Shown here piece after piece: positions 1-9,085 of a DNA stretch of 64,000 nt (positions within the stretch are counted from its first letter, which is position 1; every line of letters begins with the position of its first letter). The stretch is from contig NZ_SKCJ01000002.1 of assembly GCF_005434975.1 (NCBI RefSeq), positions 1,116,001-1,180,000 of the forward strand, read 5' to 3'. Under the pieces are notes generated by a model that ran no database searches, was not told the origin of the DNA, and was given only the letters and a program-made list of their open reading frames with translations. Position numbers and translations under genes: made by a program. The stretch is from Parerythrobacter lutipelagi. Lineage in GTDB: Bacteria > Pseudomonadota > Alphaproteobacteria > Sphingomonadales > Sphingomonadaceae.

Positions 1-330
1 GGTGCTAGTCCGGTGCAGGTCGTGTTCCATCATGTGCTGCCCCTCGCCCTGCCGGGGATACTGACCGGGACCATTATCGGGATGGCCCGTGCCTTGGGCG
101 AAACCGCGCCTCTGCTGATGATCGGAATGCGCGCATTCGTTGCAACGCCACCTGATGGCTTTACTTCGCCAGCCACGGTGCTCCCGATGCAGATATTCCT
201 TTGGTCCGATGAAATCGACAGGGGCTTCGTTGAACGGACCTCGGCTGCTATCATTGTGCTATTGCTCTTCCTCCTGCTGATGAATGGCCTCGCCATCTAT
301 CTTCGCAACAAGTTCGAGAAAACCTGGTGA
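1..330 (+). CDS. pstA: Phosphate ABC transporter permease PstA (C-terminal part, cut by window edge)
   Basis: This is the last ~109 residues of the inner-membrane permease of the high-affinity phosphate importer PstSCAB. The visible part has the ABC permease coupling segment around [13 protein letters not shown], where the conserved Ala-Leu-Gly-Glu contacts the ATPase, and a final hydrophobic helix before the basic tail NKFEKTW. The reading frame is open to the left edge, so the true start lies outside the window. Its stop codon overlaps the GTG start of pstB, which follows in the same operon. Identification is strong because of the order pstA-pstB-phoU-phoB. Confidence 0.93.
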   Translation, partial: GASPVQVVFHHVLPLALPGILTGTIIGMARALGETAPLLMIGMRAFVATPPDGFTSPATVLPMQIFLWSDEIDRGFVERTSAAIIVLLLFLLLMNGLAIYLRNKFEKTW

Positions 331-1115
331 CCGTAGTCCACGAAAACCTCGAAGATACGACCGCAAAAATGGGCGCGCGCAATGTGTCCGTCTATTATGG
401 CGACAAGAAAGCCATCGACAACGTATCGATCGATATCCCGACCGAATATGTGACCGCGTTTATCGGGCCATCCGGTTGCGGGAAATCGACCTTCCTTCGT
501 TCGCTCAACCGCATGAACGATACGATTCCCTCAGCCCGGGTCGAAGGCGAGATCACCCTGGATGGTGACGACATTTACACTTCGGGTATGGACGTGGTGC
601 AATTGCGCGCACGTGTCGGGATGGTCTTTCAAAAGCCGAATCCCTTCCCGAAGTCGATTTACGACAACATCGCCTATGGGCCGAAAATCCACGGACTCGC
701 ACAGGGCAAGACCGAGCTCGACGAGGTGGTTGAGAATTCGCTGCGGCGGGCAGGCCTGTGGGAAGAGGTAAAGGATCGGCTGGAAGACAGCGGAACGGCC
801 CTTTCGGGCGGGCAGCAACAACGTCTTTGCATTGCTCGCGCGATTGCCGTCGACCCTGAAGTCATCCTGATGGACGAGCCATGTTCAGCCCTCGATCCGA
901 TTGCGACGGCAAAAATCGAAGAGCTGATCGACGATTTGAACGGCAGCTATGCAATTGTTATCGTCACTCACTCGATGCAGCAGGCTGCGCGTGTTTCGCA
1001 ACGCACGGCGTTCTTCCACCTCGGAAAAATGGTAGAGTACGGGCGCACTTCGGACATATTTACAACTCCGCTCGAACAGCGGACGCAGGATTACATCACA
1101 GGGCGGTACGGCTAA
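327..1115 (+). CDS. pstB: Phosphate import ATP-binding protein PstB
   Basis: This is the cytoplasmic ATPase that powers PstAC phosphate uptake, 262 residues, the usual family length. Walker A (GPSGCGKST) is at residues 47-55, the signature LSGGQ at 159-163 and Walker B (VILMDEP) at 179-185. The Q-loop sits in FQKPNPFP near 101-108, a PstB hallmark. The GTG start is chosen because it overlaps the pstA stop (GTGA), showing translational coupling; the N-terminal ~15 residues are a poorly conserved extension. Its stop overlaps the phoU start. In this family PstB also takes part in signalling phosphate sufficiency to PhoR together with PhoU. Confidence 0.97.
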   Translation: MTVVHENLEDTTAKMGARNVSVYYGDKKAIDNVSIDIPTEYVTAFIGPSGCGKSTFLRSLNRMNDTIPSARVEGEITLDGDDIYTSGMDVVQLRARVGMVFQKPNPFPKSIYDNIAYGPKIHGLAQGKTELDEVVENSLRRAGLWEEVKDRLEDSGTALSGGQQQRLCIARAIAVDPEVILMDEPCSALDPIATAKIEELIDDLNGSYAIVIVTHSMQQAARVSQRTAFFHLGKMVEYGRTSDIFTTPLEQRTQDYITGRYG

Positions 1116-1786
1116 TGTCGGAACATACAGTCAAAGCTTTCGATGAAGACATTACGCGGCTGCGCGGCCTGATTGCCGAAATGGGCGGCCTCGCCGAACT
1201 GTCGATCCAGGAATCGCTCGACGCGATGGTCCGCGGAGATCAGGAACTCGCAGAAGGCGTAGTAAAGCGGGACAAGAAGATCGATGCTCTAGAATCGGAA
1301 GTCGACAAACTTGCCGTGCGGATCATTGCTCTTCGTGCGCCTATGGCAGACGATCTGCGTGAAGTGATTGCAGCCCTCAAGATCGCCGGCGTGGTCGAGC
1401 GGATCGGTGATTATTCGAAGAATATCGCGAAACGTGTCGGCAAGATCGAGGGGCGCGGTACATTCGAGCCGCTTACTTTGCTCCCTGCAATGGGCGAAAT
1501 TGCCGCCGAAATGGTCCATGATGTACTGACCGCCTATGCTTCGCGTGATCCGGTGCTCGCCCGTGAGGTCATCGCGACGGACGAGAAAGTCGACGCGTTT
1601 TACAACAGTATTTTTCGCAATGTTGTCAGCTATATGGTCGAGAATCCGAAGATCATTTCGAGCGCTGCACAATTGCTCTTCGTGGCGCGCAATATTGAGC
1701 GGATTGGCGACCATGCGACCAATGTGGCGGAGATGGTGCATTTCGCGGCAACCGGTTCGTATCCCCCCGACGACGACACGGCGTGA
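1115..1786 (+). CDS. phoU: Phosphate signalling regulator PhoU
   Basis: PhoU is a cytoplasmic all-alpha protein that links the Pst transporter to the PhoR/PhoB two-component system and keeps the Pho regulon off when phosphate is plentiful. The protein is 223 residues with two three-helix bundles; each has the repeated E/D-rich metal-binding signature, seen as ERIGDYSKNIA in the first half and ERIGDHATNVAE in the second. The start ATG at 1115 overlaps the pstB TAA (TAATG). An upstream extension of the open frame to 881 is only a shadow inside pstB. It is followed by phoB after 68 bases. Confidence 0.96.
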   Translation: MSEHTVKAFDEDITRLRGLIAEMGGLAELSIQESLDAMVRGDQELAEGVVKRDKKIDALESEVDKLAVRIIALRAPMADDLREVIAALKIAGVVERIGDYSKNIAKRVGKIEGRGTFEPLTLLPAMGEIAAEMVHDVLTAYASRDPVLAREVIATDEKVDAFYNSIFRNVVSYMVENPKIISSAAQLLFVARNIERIGDHATNVAEMVHFAATGSYPPDDDTA

Positions 1787-1854
1787 TGCGTCTTTGTCGT
1801 GACACCGTAACAAACCTGGTGCGATGAGAGACGACAAGAACCGAGGCTGAGGCC

Positions 1855-2544
1855 ATGCCCAACGCAAAACTGCTGCTCGTCGAAGATGATCCATCACTTT
1901 CCGAATTGCTCGAATTTCGATTCGAGAACGAAGGCTATGATGTGCGTGTCACGCCTGATGGCGACGAAGCGCTGCTGCTGGCATCGGAAGATATTCCGGA
2001 TCTCATTATTCTCGACTGGATGATCGAGGGGACCAGCGGAATCGAAGTCTGCCGCCGCCTTCGCCGTTCGATGGAAACAGCGCATGTTCCGATAATCATG
2101 CTAACAGCGCGTGAAGCGGAAGATGACCGGATACGCGGTCTGGAAACGGGGGCAGACGACTATCTGACGAAGCCGTTCAGTCCGCGCGAACTCCTGGCTC
2201 GGGTGGCAGCCGTCATGCGGCGGATCCGCCCGGCCCTCGCGGGCGAAGCGATCACAGTAGGAAGCATTCGTCTGGACCCGGTTTCGCACAAGGCCGAGCG
2301 GAATGGACGCGCCCTGCATCTTGGCCCGACCGAGTACCGGCTTCTCAAGTTTTTTCTGGAGAGCCCGGGGCGTGTGTTCAGCCGCAATCAATTGCTCGAT
2401 GGCGTTTGGGGTACCGGTAGTGACATCGAATTGCGCACGGTCGATGTGCACATCAGGCGCCTGCGCAAGGCAATTGAAATCGAAGGTGCAGAGGATCCAA
2501 TCCGGACAATAAGGTCTGCGGGCTACGCGCTTGAGTCAGTCTAA
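1855..2544 (+). CDS. phoB: Phosphate regulon response regulator PhoB
   Basis: OmpR/PhoB-type transcription factor of 229 residues. The receiver domain occupies about 1-120 with the acidic pocket E10-D11-D12, the phospho-acceptor D54 (LDWM) and the conserved K106 (LTKPF). A winged-helix DNA-binding domain follows at about 130-228. It activates the Pho regulon, including pst genes, under phosphate starvation. It is the last gene of the visible pst-pho operon; the kinase gene phoR is not in the window and may lie upstream of pstA. The gene ends 39 bases from the convergent dnaE2 stop. Confidence 0.95.
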   Translation: MPNAKLLLVEDDPSLSELLEFRFENEGYDVRVTPDGDEALLLASEDIPDLIILDWMIEGTSGIEVCRRLRRSMETAHVPIIMLTAREAEDDRIRGLETGADDYLTKPFSPRELLARVAAVMRRIRPALAGEAITVGSIRLDPVSHKAERNGRALHLGPTEYRLLKFFLESPGRVFSRNQLLDGVWGTGSDIELRTVDVHIRRLRKAIEIEGAEDPIRTIRSAGYALESV

Positions 2545-2583
2545 CGGCATCTTTGCGGTGCAGCACTGACCAATGGCCGGGAC

Positions 2584-5500
2584 TCAATGGAAGTCTCTCG
2601 ATTTGGGTATGATCCTGACATCGCGCGGATGACCCTGCCGGAATCCGCAATCCCGATTGCCGCTGGGCGGTTCCTGCCAAGGTTCGACAGGACGATAAGG
2701 ATCGTCAAGACCTTCCCTTAAGTCATTACGCGGACTTGCTTTTCCTGATGGCAGCGGAGAGCTTACATGATCTGCCCTCGCCAGCGGTGCGTTGAGCATG
2801 TCGTCCGACAGGCGATAAAGCTCCTGACTGGCGTCGGTCATGTGCTGGGCGATGACATGGATCACCTCATCGTCATACTCCACGCGCCCACGCACTTCCA
2901 TCAGGCGTGAGCCCATAACCACACGGCGTTGTTTTTCCTTGAGATCCGGCCAGACCACGAGATTTATCACGCCAGTCTCATCCTCCAGCGTGATAAAGCA
3001 TACACCCTTCGCACTGCCCGGTCTCTGGCGGATCAGGACCACGCCGGCAACCTGCACCATCGACCGGAATTTGCGGTCCCGCAGGTCACAGGCACGCACA
3101 AAGCCGCGTTCGGCAAGGCCGGGGCGCAGAAATGCCATAGGGTGCGCCTTCAGGCTCAGGCGGGTGGTCTGATAATCGGTGACCACTTCCTCCGACAGCG
3201 GCATTGCAGGCAAGCGCGTGGCAGACTTCTCTGCGCCTTCATCGCGTTGATCGGCATGGCGGAACAGCGGCAGATCGGGGCCGGCGACAAGACTGCGCGC
3301 ATCCCACAAGGCCTGACGCCGCGACAGATTAATCGAGCCGAAGCAATCTGCGCTGGCCAGTCGTTCCACATGCGCTGGTGGCACAGCCGCGCGGTCACGT
3401 AGCGCCATGACGTCAGCGTAAAGTCCTGTTTCCTCGCGGATTGCAACGATATTCGCGGCAATATGTTCGGGCAGGCCGTCAATTTGTCGCAAGCCGAGAC
3501 GCAAGGCGATGTGTCGGTCAAGCCGGCCCTCGTCGCGGCAATCCGTCGCGGCGTCACCCACCATTTCCAGCGTACAATCCCATTGCGAATGATTGATGTC
3601 TGCCGCGAGCACGGCAACTCCATGCTCCCTTGCATCGCGCACGATCTGCGCCGGGGCATAGAACCCCATTGGCTGCGAGTTGAGCAGGCCGCAGGCGAAG
3701 GCCGCCGGGAAGTGGCATTTGAGCCAACTCGACACGTAAACAAGATGCGCGAAGCTCGCGGCATGGCTTTCAGGAAAGCCGTATTCGCCGAACCCCCTGA
3801 TCTGGTTGAAGCAACGCTGGGCGAAATCGCGCTCATATCCCCTGTGGACCATCCGCTCGACCATCATGTCCTGCAATTCGTCGACCATACCCCGGCTGCG
3901 GAAGGTCGCCATAGCCTTGCGCAGCCGGTTGGCCTCGGCACCGCTGAACTTCGCTGCATCGAGCGCGATTTTCATCGCTTGCTCCTGAAAGATCGGCACA
4001 CCCAGCGTGCGCTCCAGAATGCTGGAAAGTTCGTCTGGCGGACCATGGCTGGGGCTTGGCTTGGGAATGGCGACTTTCTCCGCCCCGCGACGGCGCTTGA
4101 GATAAGGATGGACCATATCGCCCTGAATTGGTCCGGGGCGAACAATCGCGACCTGAATCACAAGATCATAAAACTCCCGAGGGCGCAGGCGGGGCAGCAT
4201 ATTCATCTGCGCCCGGCTTTCGACCTGGAATACACCGAGCGAATCCCCCTTGCGGAGCATGGCATAGGTCTCAGGATCTTCACGCGGCACCGTGGCCAGT
4301 TCCAAACGCCTTTCATGATGATTTTCAAGCAGATCGAGGCATTTCCTGATGCAAGTCAGCATACCCAGTGCCAGCACATCGACTTTCAGTATACCGAGCG
4401 CCTCGATGTCATCCTTGTCCCATTCGATAAAGCTGCGATCGGGCATCGCACCATTGCCGATCGGCACGGTTTCCGTCAGCGCACCGTCGGTGAGGATGAA
4501 CCCTCCGACATGCTGCGATAAATGACGGGGCATTCCAATCATTTGCTCGGTCAGCTTGAGAACCCGGCGCAAATGAGGATCGGTTACATCCATACCGGTT
4601 TCGGCAACATGTGCTTCGCCGATCTCGCGGCCCCAACCGCCCCACACGGTCTTGGCCAGCGCGCTGGTCACATCCTCTGACAGGCCCATCGCCTTGCCAA
4701 CCTCGCGGATGGCCATGCGCGGGCGGTAATGGATGACCGTGGCGCACAGTCCCGCACGATGGCGGCCATACCGGCGATAAAGATACTGAATGACCTCCTC
4801 CCGCCTCTCATGCTCGAAATCGACGTCGATATCGGGCGGTTCCTTGCGCTCTTCGGAAATGAAGCGGTCGAACAGCAAGGCATGCTTAGCCGGGTCAACA
4901 TTGGTGATGCCGAGCACGTAACAAACGGCCGAATTGGCAGCGCTACCCCGACCCTGGCACAGGATCGGGGGCTGCTGCCCGCGCGCAAAGTCGACGATGT
5001 CCTTGATGGTGAGAAAATAACGCGCCAGATCGAGCCTTGAGATCAATTCGAGCTCGCGCTGCAGCGTTGCATTTACAGTCTCTGGTATACCGGCCGGGTA
5101 ACGGTCCTTTGCTCCAATATAAGTCGATTTCTCAAGGAATTGCTGCGGCGTCATGCCGTCAGGGTAGGTTTCTTCAGGGTACTCATATTGCAATTCACCA
5201 AGACTAAAGTTGCAGTCGTCGGCCACTTCGCGCGCCGCCGCGATGGCATGCGGCCAACGGTCGAACAAACGCAGCATCTGCTCGGGCGGTTTGAGATAGC
5301 GCTCGGCATTTTCATGCAACAGGTGCCCTGCCCGGCTGACCGTTGTCTTGTGACGTATGGCTGTCATCACATCCTGCAACGGACGGCGCTGCGGCGCATG
5401 ATAATGCACATCGTTGGTGGCCAGCAGCGACAAGCCGTTTGCCTTTGCCAGCGCATCGAGCCGGTCGATACGGGCGACATCATCACCTGTATGGAGATAG

Positions 5501-6159
5501 CTGGCGGCGAGGTGTCGCAACGTCGGCAGCTGGCGTGCCATGTGCGGTAGAATTTCCGAGATATCTCCGCTGAAACTAACCGTCCCCTCATTCAGACTGT
5601 CATTCTGGAATGCCGCGTCTTGCCGCTCCGAAGAACGGAACGGGATGATGTTGCTCTCGATTTCAATCGTAAAGCGATGATCCAAGTCTCGCGGAGGCAG
5701 CAAGATCAGCTGAACATCCTCGCTGTGCTCCGCCAGCATCCCAAGGCTGATCTCGCATGCACCTTTCGCCTGCCACTCGCCGTCGAGAGTCTGCATCCGG
5801 CCGGCGGAGATCAAACGGCACAGACGCCCATAAGCCATGCGGTTCCTTGGGTAGGCAAGGAGAGCAAGTTCCTCGACTGTTTCTATCCGGCACCCAATAA
5901 GCGGCTTCAACTTAAGCGTTTTTGCTTCGCTATGAACGCGCACAACACCGGCCATGGAATTGGCATCGGCGATCCCGATTGCGTCGTAGCCAAGTTGTCT
6001 GGCGGTCATGACCAGGTCGACCGCATCGCTCGCCCCGCGCAGGAATGTGAAGCAACTGAGCAGCCCGAGCTCGACGAAAGCCGCCCGCGGTGGCGCGTCG
6101 ATCAGGTCCGGATCAAGTTCGATCCGCCGTTTGTCGGGTGTGAGCGGTGCTTCGGGCAT
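2584..6159 (-). CDS. dnaE2: Error-prone DNA polymerase DnaE2 / ImuC
   Basis: This is a C-family DNA polymerase, 1191 residues, that carries out translesion synthesis and SOS mutagenesis with ImuA and ImuB. An N-terminal PHP domain begins around residue 27 (FVELGLLSCFTFLRGAS). The polymerase core shows GQGRGSAANSAVCYVLG and the catalytic acidic motif PDIDVDFEHERR. An OB-fold lies in the last 200 residues. The C-terminus HPRDVRIIPKSRDFH is the typical DnaE2/ImuC tail rather than that of replicative DnaE1. The ATG lies one base after the UdgX stop, so it is the third gene of a rSAM-udgX-dnaE2 operon behind a LexA box at 8870-8884. It is separated from imuAB, with which it usually forms one operon. 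Confidence 0.95.
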   Translation of the reverse strand: MPEAPLTPDKRRIELDPDLIDAPPRAAFVELGLLSCFTFLRGASDAVDLVMTARQLGYDAIGIADANSMAGVVRVHSEAKTLKLKPLIGCRIETVEELALLAYPRNRMAYGRLCRLISAGRMQTLDGEWQAKGACEISLGMLAEHSEDVQLILLPPRDLDHRFTIEIESNIIPFRSSERQDAAFQNDSLNEGTVSFSGDISEILPHMARQLPTLRHLAASYLHTGDDVARIDRLDALAKANGLSLLATNDVHYHAPQRRPLQDVMTAIRHKTTVSRAGHLLHENAERYLKPPEQMLRLFDRWPHAIAAAREVADDCNFSLGELQYEYPEETYPDGMTPQQFLEKSTYIGAKDRYPAGIPETVNATLQRELELISRLDLARYFLTIKDIVDFARGQQPPILCQGRGSAANSAVCYVLGITNVDPAKHALLFDRFISEERKEPPDIDVDFEHERREEVIQYLYRRYGRHRAGLCATVIHYRPRMAIREVGKAMGLSEDVTSALAKTVWGGWGREIGEAHVAETGMDVTDPHLRRVLKLTEQMIGMPRHLSQHVGGFILTDGALTETVPIGNGAMPDRSFIEWDKDDIEALGILKVDVLALGMLTCIRKCLDLLENHHERRLELATVPREDPETYAMLRKGDSLGVFQVESRAQMNMLPRLRPREFYDLVIQVAIVRPGPIQGDMVHPYLKRRRGAEKVAIPKPSPSHGPPDELSSILERTLGVPIFQEQAMKIALDAAKFSGAEANRLRKAMATFRSRGMVDELQDMMVERMVHRGYERDFAQRCFNQIRGFGEYGFPESHAASFAHLVYVSSWLKCHFPAAFACGLLNSQPMGFYAPAQIVRDAREHGVAVLAADINHSQWDCTLEMVGDAATDCRDEGRLDRHIALRLGLRQIDGLPEHIAANIVAIREETGLYADVMALRDRAAVPPAHVERLASADCFGSINLSRRQALWDARSLVAGPDLPLFRHADQRDEGAEKSATRLPAMPLSEEVVTDYQTTRLSLKAHPMAFLRPGLAERGFVRACDLRDRKFRSMVQVAGVVLIRQRPGSAKGVCFITLEDETGVINLVVWPDLKEKQRRVVMGSRLMEVRGRVEYDDEVIHVIAQHMTDASQELYRLSDDMLNAPLARADHVSSPLPSGKASPRNDLREGLDDPYRPVEPWQEPPSGNRDCGFRQGHPRDVRIIPKSRDFH

Positions 6160-6160
6160 A

Positions 6161-7615
6161 TCACGCGGCCAGCTCCTCCAACCGCTTTTTCACTGCGGCA
6201 AGATCGGCAGCGAACAGGCGCGCTTGCTGTACCGCAGCATCCCCATCGAGCCGCAAGAGGTAGGAAGGGTGCGCGGTAATCCACAACTCGCTCCCGTCCT
6301 CAAGCGGCAGCGGCGCGCCGCGTGCTTTCGAAATGCTCACGGTTTTCCCGAGCATCCCGCGCGCCGCGCTCGCGCCCAGCGCAAGGATCAGCTTGGGCTG
6401 CACGATCGCGCGTTCGCTTTCGAGCCACCAGCGGCAGGTGTCGATTTCTTTGGCAGTCGGCGACTGGTGCAACCGCAGCTTGCCACGCTGGACGAACTTG
6501 AAATGCTTGACCGCATTCGTGACGTAAGCAGCCGTACGATCGATCCCGGCCGCTTCCAGATGCCGGTCGAGCAATTGTCCTGCCGGGCCGACAAAGGGGC
6601 GCCCTGCCTGGTCCTCCTGATCGCCCGGCTGCTCGCCGACGATCATCAAGGTCGCGTCATGCGGTCCCTCGCCCATGACAGCGTGGTTGTCCAACTGACC
6701 GATGGGACATTTGCGGCAATGATGGATCCCAGTCGCAATAGCAGCGAGTGTATCGGGTCGCTCTTCGAAATCGCGTGCGCCATCGCTGACCATTTGCGAC
6801 TCCCGCTTCTGGGCGCCCGCCACCAGCTCCGGAATCAGCGAAGCCTCAGGCAAGTTGGCCCAATATTTCTTGGGCATTTCCTTCACCATTGCGCCAACTT
6901 TCAAACGCGCCGGATTGAAAGTCGACGCATAGTATTTGCGCCACAAGTCTTCCGTCGGATCACCACTGGGCGCATCGGATCGTTCGGCCGGCGGACTTTC
7001 GGACAATGCCTTGGTGTCCCAGTGGAGGCATCCTTTGGGCGTCAGGATGGACCATTTCATGTTGGCGAAGCGGCGGATGAAGAAACCGGCATTCGCGCGC
7101 ACGATATGGTGTTCAGGCTCGAACCAGGCGATGTAGTGATCCTGCGCCTCGTCTTCGTCGCTTTCAACCAGGCGGAACCGGACGAAGGCATGCATCTTGT
7201 GGCTGTCACGCCGGACATTCTTGTCGAGTTCCTCAACCCGGCGCACGTCGAGATCGCTCTTGTCCTCCATCAATTTCGGGTTTGCCTGCAAGCGCCATAG
7301 CAGCCGGTAAAGCAGCGCAAATCGTTCGGCATCGGAATGCAGCGCCGCGTTCTTCGCGACGCTCAGGAAACGGCGGTTCGCCCGCACCGGGCGTGCATCC
7401 ACATCGGGCACAGGCAGCCGCTGTTTGCTGCGCGAAGGCCCATCCTGCGCGAACAGGTCCGATGTACCGCCGGGCTCGATCCACGACACACGGTCGGGCG
7501 GAACATCGCACTGGATGAGTTGCCGTGCACGATCACGCCAGAAATCGAAATCGTCCGGCTCCGGCAAGTGGACCGAGTAATAGGCCCCCAGCTTCACATT
7601 CTGCATCGCGGTCAT
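6161..7615 (-). CDS. UdgX-family uracil-DNA glycosylase with N-terminal TIGR03915/DUF4130 domain
   Basis: A two-part protein of 484 residues. About 1-240 is the TIGR03915-type domain (HKMHAFVRFR at 139-148), which in known genomes travels with the radical SAM partner encoded just upstream. About 285-484 is a family 4-like Fe-S uracil-DNA glycosylase of the UdgX class: Cys300 and Cys303 (CRKC), motif A GEQPGDQED at 327-335, Cys394 and a HPSY motif at 449-452. UdgX proteins bind uracil-DNA covalently through a His in a KRRIH loop; here the loop reads KLRLH with His383 kept. The start at 7615 is chosen for its GAGGG ribosome site just upstream; 7663 would overlap the previous gene. It probably acts on uracil in damaged DNA. 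Confidence 0.88.
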   Translation of the reverse strand: MTAMQNVKLGAYYSVHLPEPDDFDFWRDRARQLIQCDVPPDRVSWIEPGGTSDLFAQDGPSRSKQRLPVPDVDARPVRANRRFLSVAKNAALHSDAERFALLYRLLWRLQANPKLMEDKSDLDVRRVEELDKNVRRDSHKMHAFVRFRLVESDEDEAQDHYIAWFEPEHHIVRANAGFFIRRFANMKWSILTPKGCLHWDTKALSESPPAERSDAPSGDPTEDLWRKYYASTFNPARLKVGAMVKEMPKKYWANLPEASLIPELVAGAQKRESQMVSDGARDFEERPDTLAAIATGIHHCRKCPIGQLDNHAVMGEGPHDATLMIVGEQPGDQEDQAGRPFVGPAGQLLDRHLEAAGIDRTAAYVTNAVKHFKFVQRGKLRLHQSPTAKEIDTCRWWLESERAIVQPKLILALGASAARGMLGKTVSISKARGAPLPLEDGSELWITAHPSYLLRLDGDAAVQQARLFAADLAAVKKRLEELAA

Positions 7616-7622
7616 GACGCCC

Positions 7623-8867
7623 TCATGCTGCGAACAGTTCCAGCTGCTCCTGCTTGGGCGCAAGGAGACGGCGCAGGTCCGCCCGATCCGTCAACAGAGA
7701 CGGTCGCCAATCGGTTGTGCAGATAAACGGGCGTACCTTGGCAATCGATTGAGTAAGCCGCGCGACATCATCGAGTCTCAGAGTGTGGTGACGCCGTGCT
7801 GCAATGATCCGGTTCACCGCCGTGACGCCAAGACCCGGCACACGGAGCAATTGCTCACGCGGAGCGCGATTGACATCGAGCGGAAAAGTGTCGCGAAACT
7901 TGAGCGCCCAGGCCAGCTTGGGATCGATGTCGAGCGGCAGCATGCCGTCGTCGCCCGTCGCCTGCATGACTTCGCTCGACGTGTAGCCATAGAACCGCAT
8001 CAACCAGTCGGATTGATACAGCCTGTGTTCGCGGATCAAAGGCGGGCGTTTGAGCGGCAGCACAGCGCTGGCATCAGAGATCGGCGAGAAAGCCGAATAA
8101 TACACGCGCCGCAGCCTGAAACCATCATACAGCCGGCTCGCCTTGCCGACAATATCTGCGTCGTTTGCACCATCCGCGCCAACGATCATCTGTGTCGACT
8201 GACCGCCCGGGGCAAACTTGGGCGCGTGGCGGAACCGCTTCTTTGCATCTTTGGCTTCGACGATGTCCGACTTGGTCTTGGCCATCGCGCCTTCGATCTG
8301 GCGCGCGCTTTTGTCCGGAGCGAGGCGGGTCAGCCCGCTATCGGTCGGAAGCTCGACATTGATCGAAACCCGGTCAGCATAGAGCCCTGCCTGATAGACC
8401 AGTTCCGGATCTGCCTCCGGAATTGTTTTCAGGTGGATGTACCCTCGAAAATCATACTCGTCGCGCAGGATGCGCGCGACCTCGACCATCTGTTCCATCG
8501 TGAAATTGGAGCTTTTGATGATGCCCGACGACAGGAACAGCCCTTCGATATAATTGCGGCGATAGAATGCAATCGTGAGGTCTGCGACTTCCTGCGGTGA
8601 AAACCGCGCGCGGCGCACGTTCGAGCTCTTGCGATTGACGCAGTAATGGCAGTCGAACACACAGTGATTGGTCAGCAACACCTTGAGCAGCGAGATGCAG
8701 CGTCCGTCCGGGGCGTAGGCGTGGCAGATACCCATGCCTTCCGTCGAACCGATACCTTTCCCGCCCTTGCTGTTGCGTTTGGCGGTGCCGGATGACGCGC
8801 AGGACGCATCATATTTCGCGGCATCGGCAAGAATCGCAAGCTTCTCGATGGTTGATATCTGACCCAT
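7623..8867 (-). CDS. Putative DNA modification/repair radical SAM protein (TIGR03916 type)
   Basis: A 414-residue radical SAM protein. The 4Fe-4S motif C-x3-C-x2-C is at Cys69, Cys73 and Cys76 (CVFDCHYC). A helix-hairpin-helix DNA-binding element lies near the C-terminus (REQLLRVPGLGVTAVNRI). This matches the family that co-occurs with UdgX/TIGR03915 proteins and is presumed to act on DNA; its substrate is unknown. The frame is open back to 9041, but the family begins close to the ATG at 8867 (MGQISTIEKLAILADAAKYD), and that ATG lies two bases from a LexA box. It is the first gene of the SOS operon with udgX seven bases downstream. Confidence 0.85.
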   Translation of the reverse strand: MGQISTIEKLAILADAAKYDASCASSGTAKRNSKGGKGIGSTEGMGICHAYAPDGRCISLLKVLLTNHCVFDCHYCVNRKSSNVRRARFSPQEVADLTIAFYRRNYIEGLFLSSGIIKSSNFTMEQMVEVARILRDEYDFRGYIHLKTIPEADPELVYQAGLYADRVSINVELPTDSGLTRLAPDKSARQIEGAMAKTKSDIVEAKDAKKRFRHAPKFAPGGQSTQMIVGADGANDADIVGKASRLYDGFRLRRVYYSAFSPISDASAVLPLKRPPLIREHRLYQSDWLMRFYGYTSSEVMQATGDDGMLPLDIDPKLAWALKFRDTFPLDVNRAPREQLLRVPGLGVTAVNRIIAARRHHTLRLDDVARLTQSIAKVRPFICTTDWRPSLLTDRADLRRLLAPKQEQLELFAA

Positions 8868-8869
8868 AT

Positions 8870-8884
8870 GTTCTTTATATGTTC
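8870..8884 (-). promoter_or_regulatory. LexA (SOS) box of the rSAM-udgX-dnaE2 operon
   Basis: The plus strand reads GTTCTTTATATGTTC, a perfect GTTC-N7-GTTC direct repeat, which is the established LexA operator of alphaproteobacteria. On the gene strand it ends two bases before the ATG at 8867. The AT-rich spacer contains TATAAA, which could serve as a -10 element placed six bases before the ATG. Repression by LexA and induction by DNA damage of all three downstream genes is inferred. Confidence 0.9.
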
Positions 8885-9045
8885 TTTTTACAGCGGTGGC
8901 TACAGCCATGGCGAAAAAAATGATTTCAGTTGGAACCAATTCCCCCGTTCCGCGTAAATGCGCCACGGACCGGGCCCCTCTGGCGAGAATACTCTCGTGA
9001 TGTCGGACGTGATTGTGCGGGCAAATGCCCCCCAATCTCACTTAC

Positions 9046-9085
9046 AGGGAGGCTCGAATGTACTCCCTAACCAGGGAGTTGAAAA
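9046..9085 (+). promoter_or_regulatory. Carbonic anhydrase leader with two Shine-Dalgarno copies and an RBS hairpin
   Basis: AGGGAG occurs twice, at 9046-9051 and 9073-9078. Between them ACTCCCT (9062-9068) can pair perfectly with AGGGAGT (9073-9079), leaving a four-base loop and hiding the ribosome site of the ATG at 9086. The same CTCCCT can instead pair with the first AGGGAG, freeing the second. The first AGGGAG also serves an out-of-frame ATG at 9058. This looks like a two-state translational control element; function is inferred only from base pairing. Confidence 0.45.

Noticed and set aside
6008-7300. 430-codon plus-strand frame opposite the UdgX gene
   Set aside because: Antisense to a protein with clear Fe-S and active-site motifs; the antisense translation shows no domain.
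8868-9041. Upstream extension of the radical SAM gene (58 extra codons)
   Set aside because: It would translate through the LexA box and promoter; the protein family begins near 8867.
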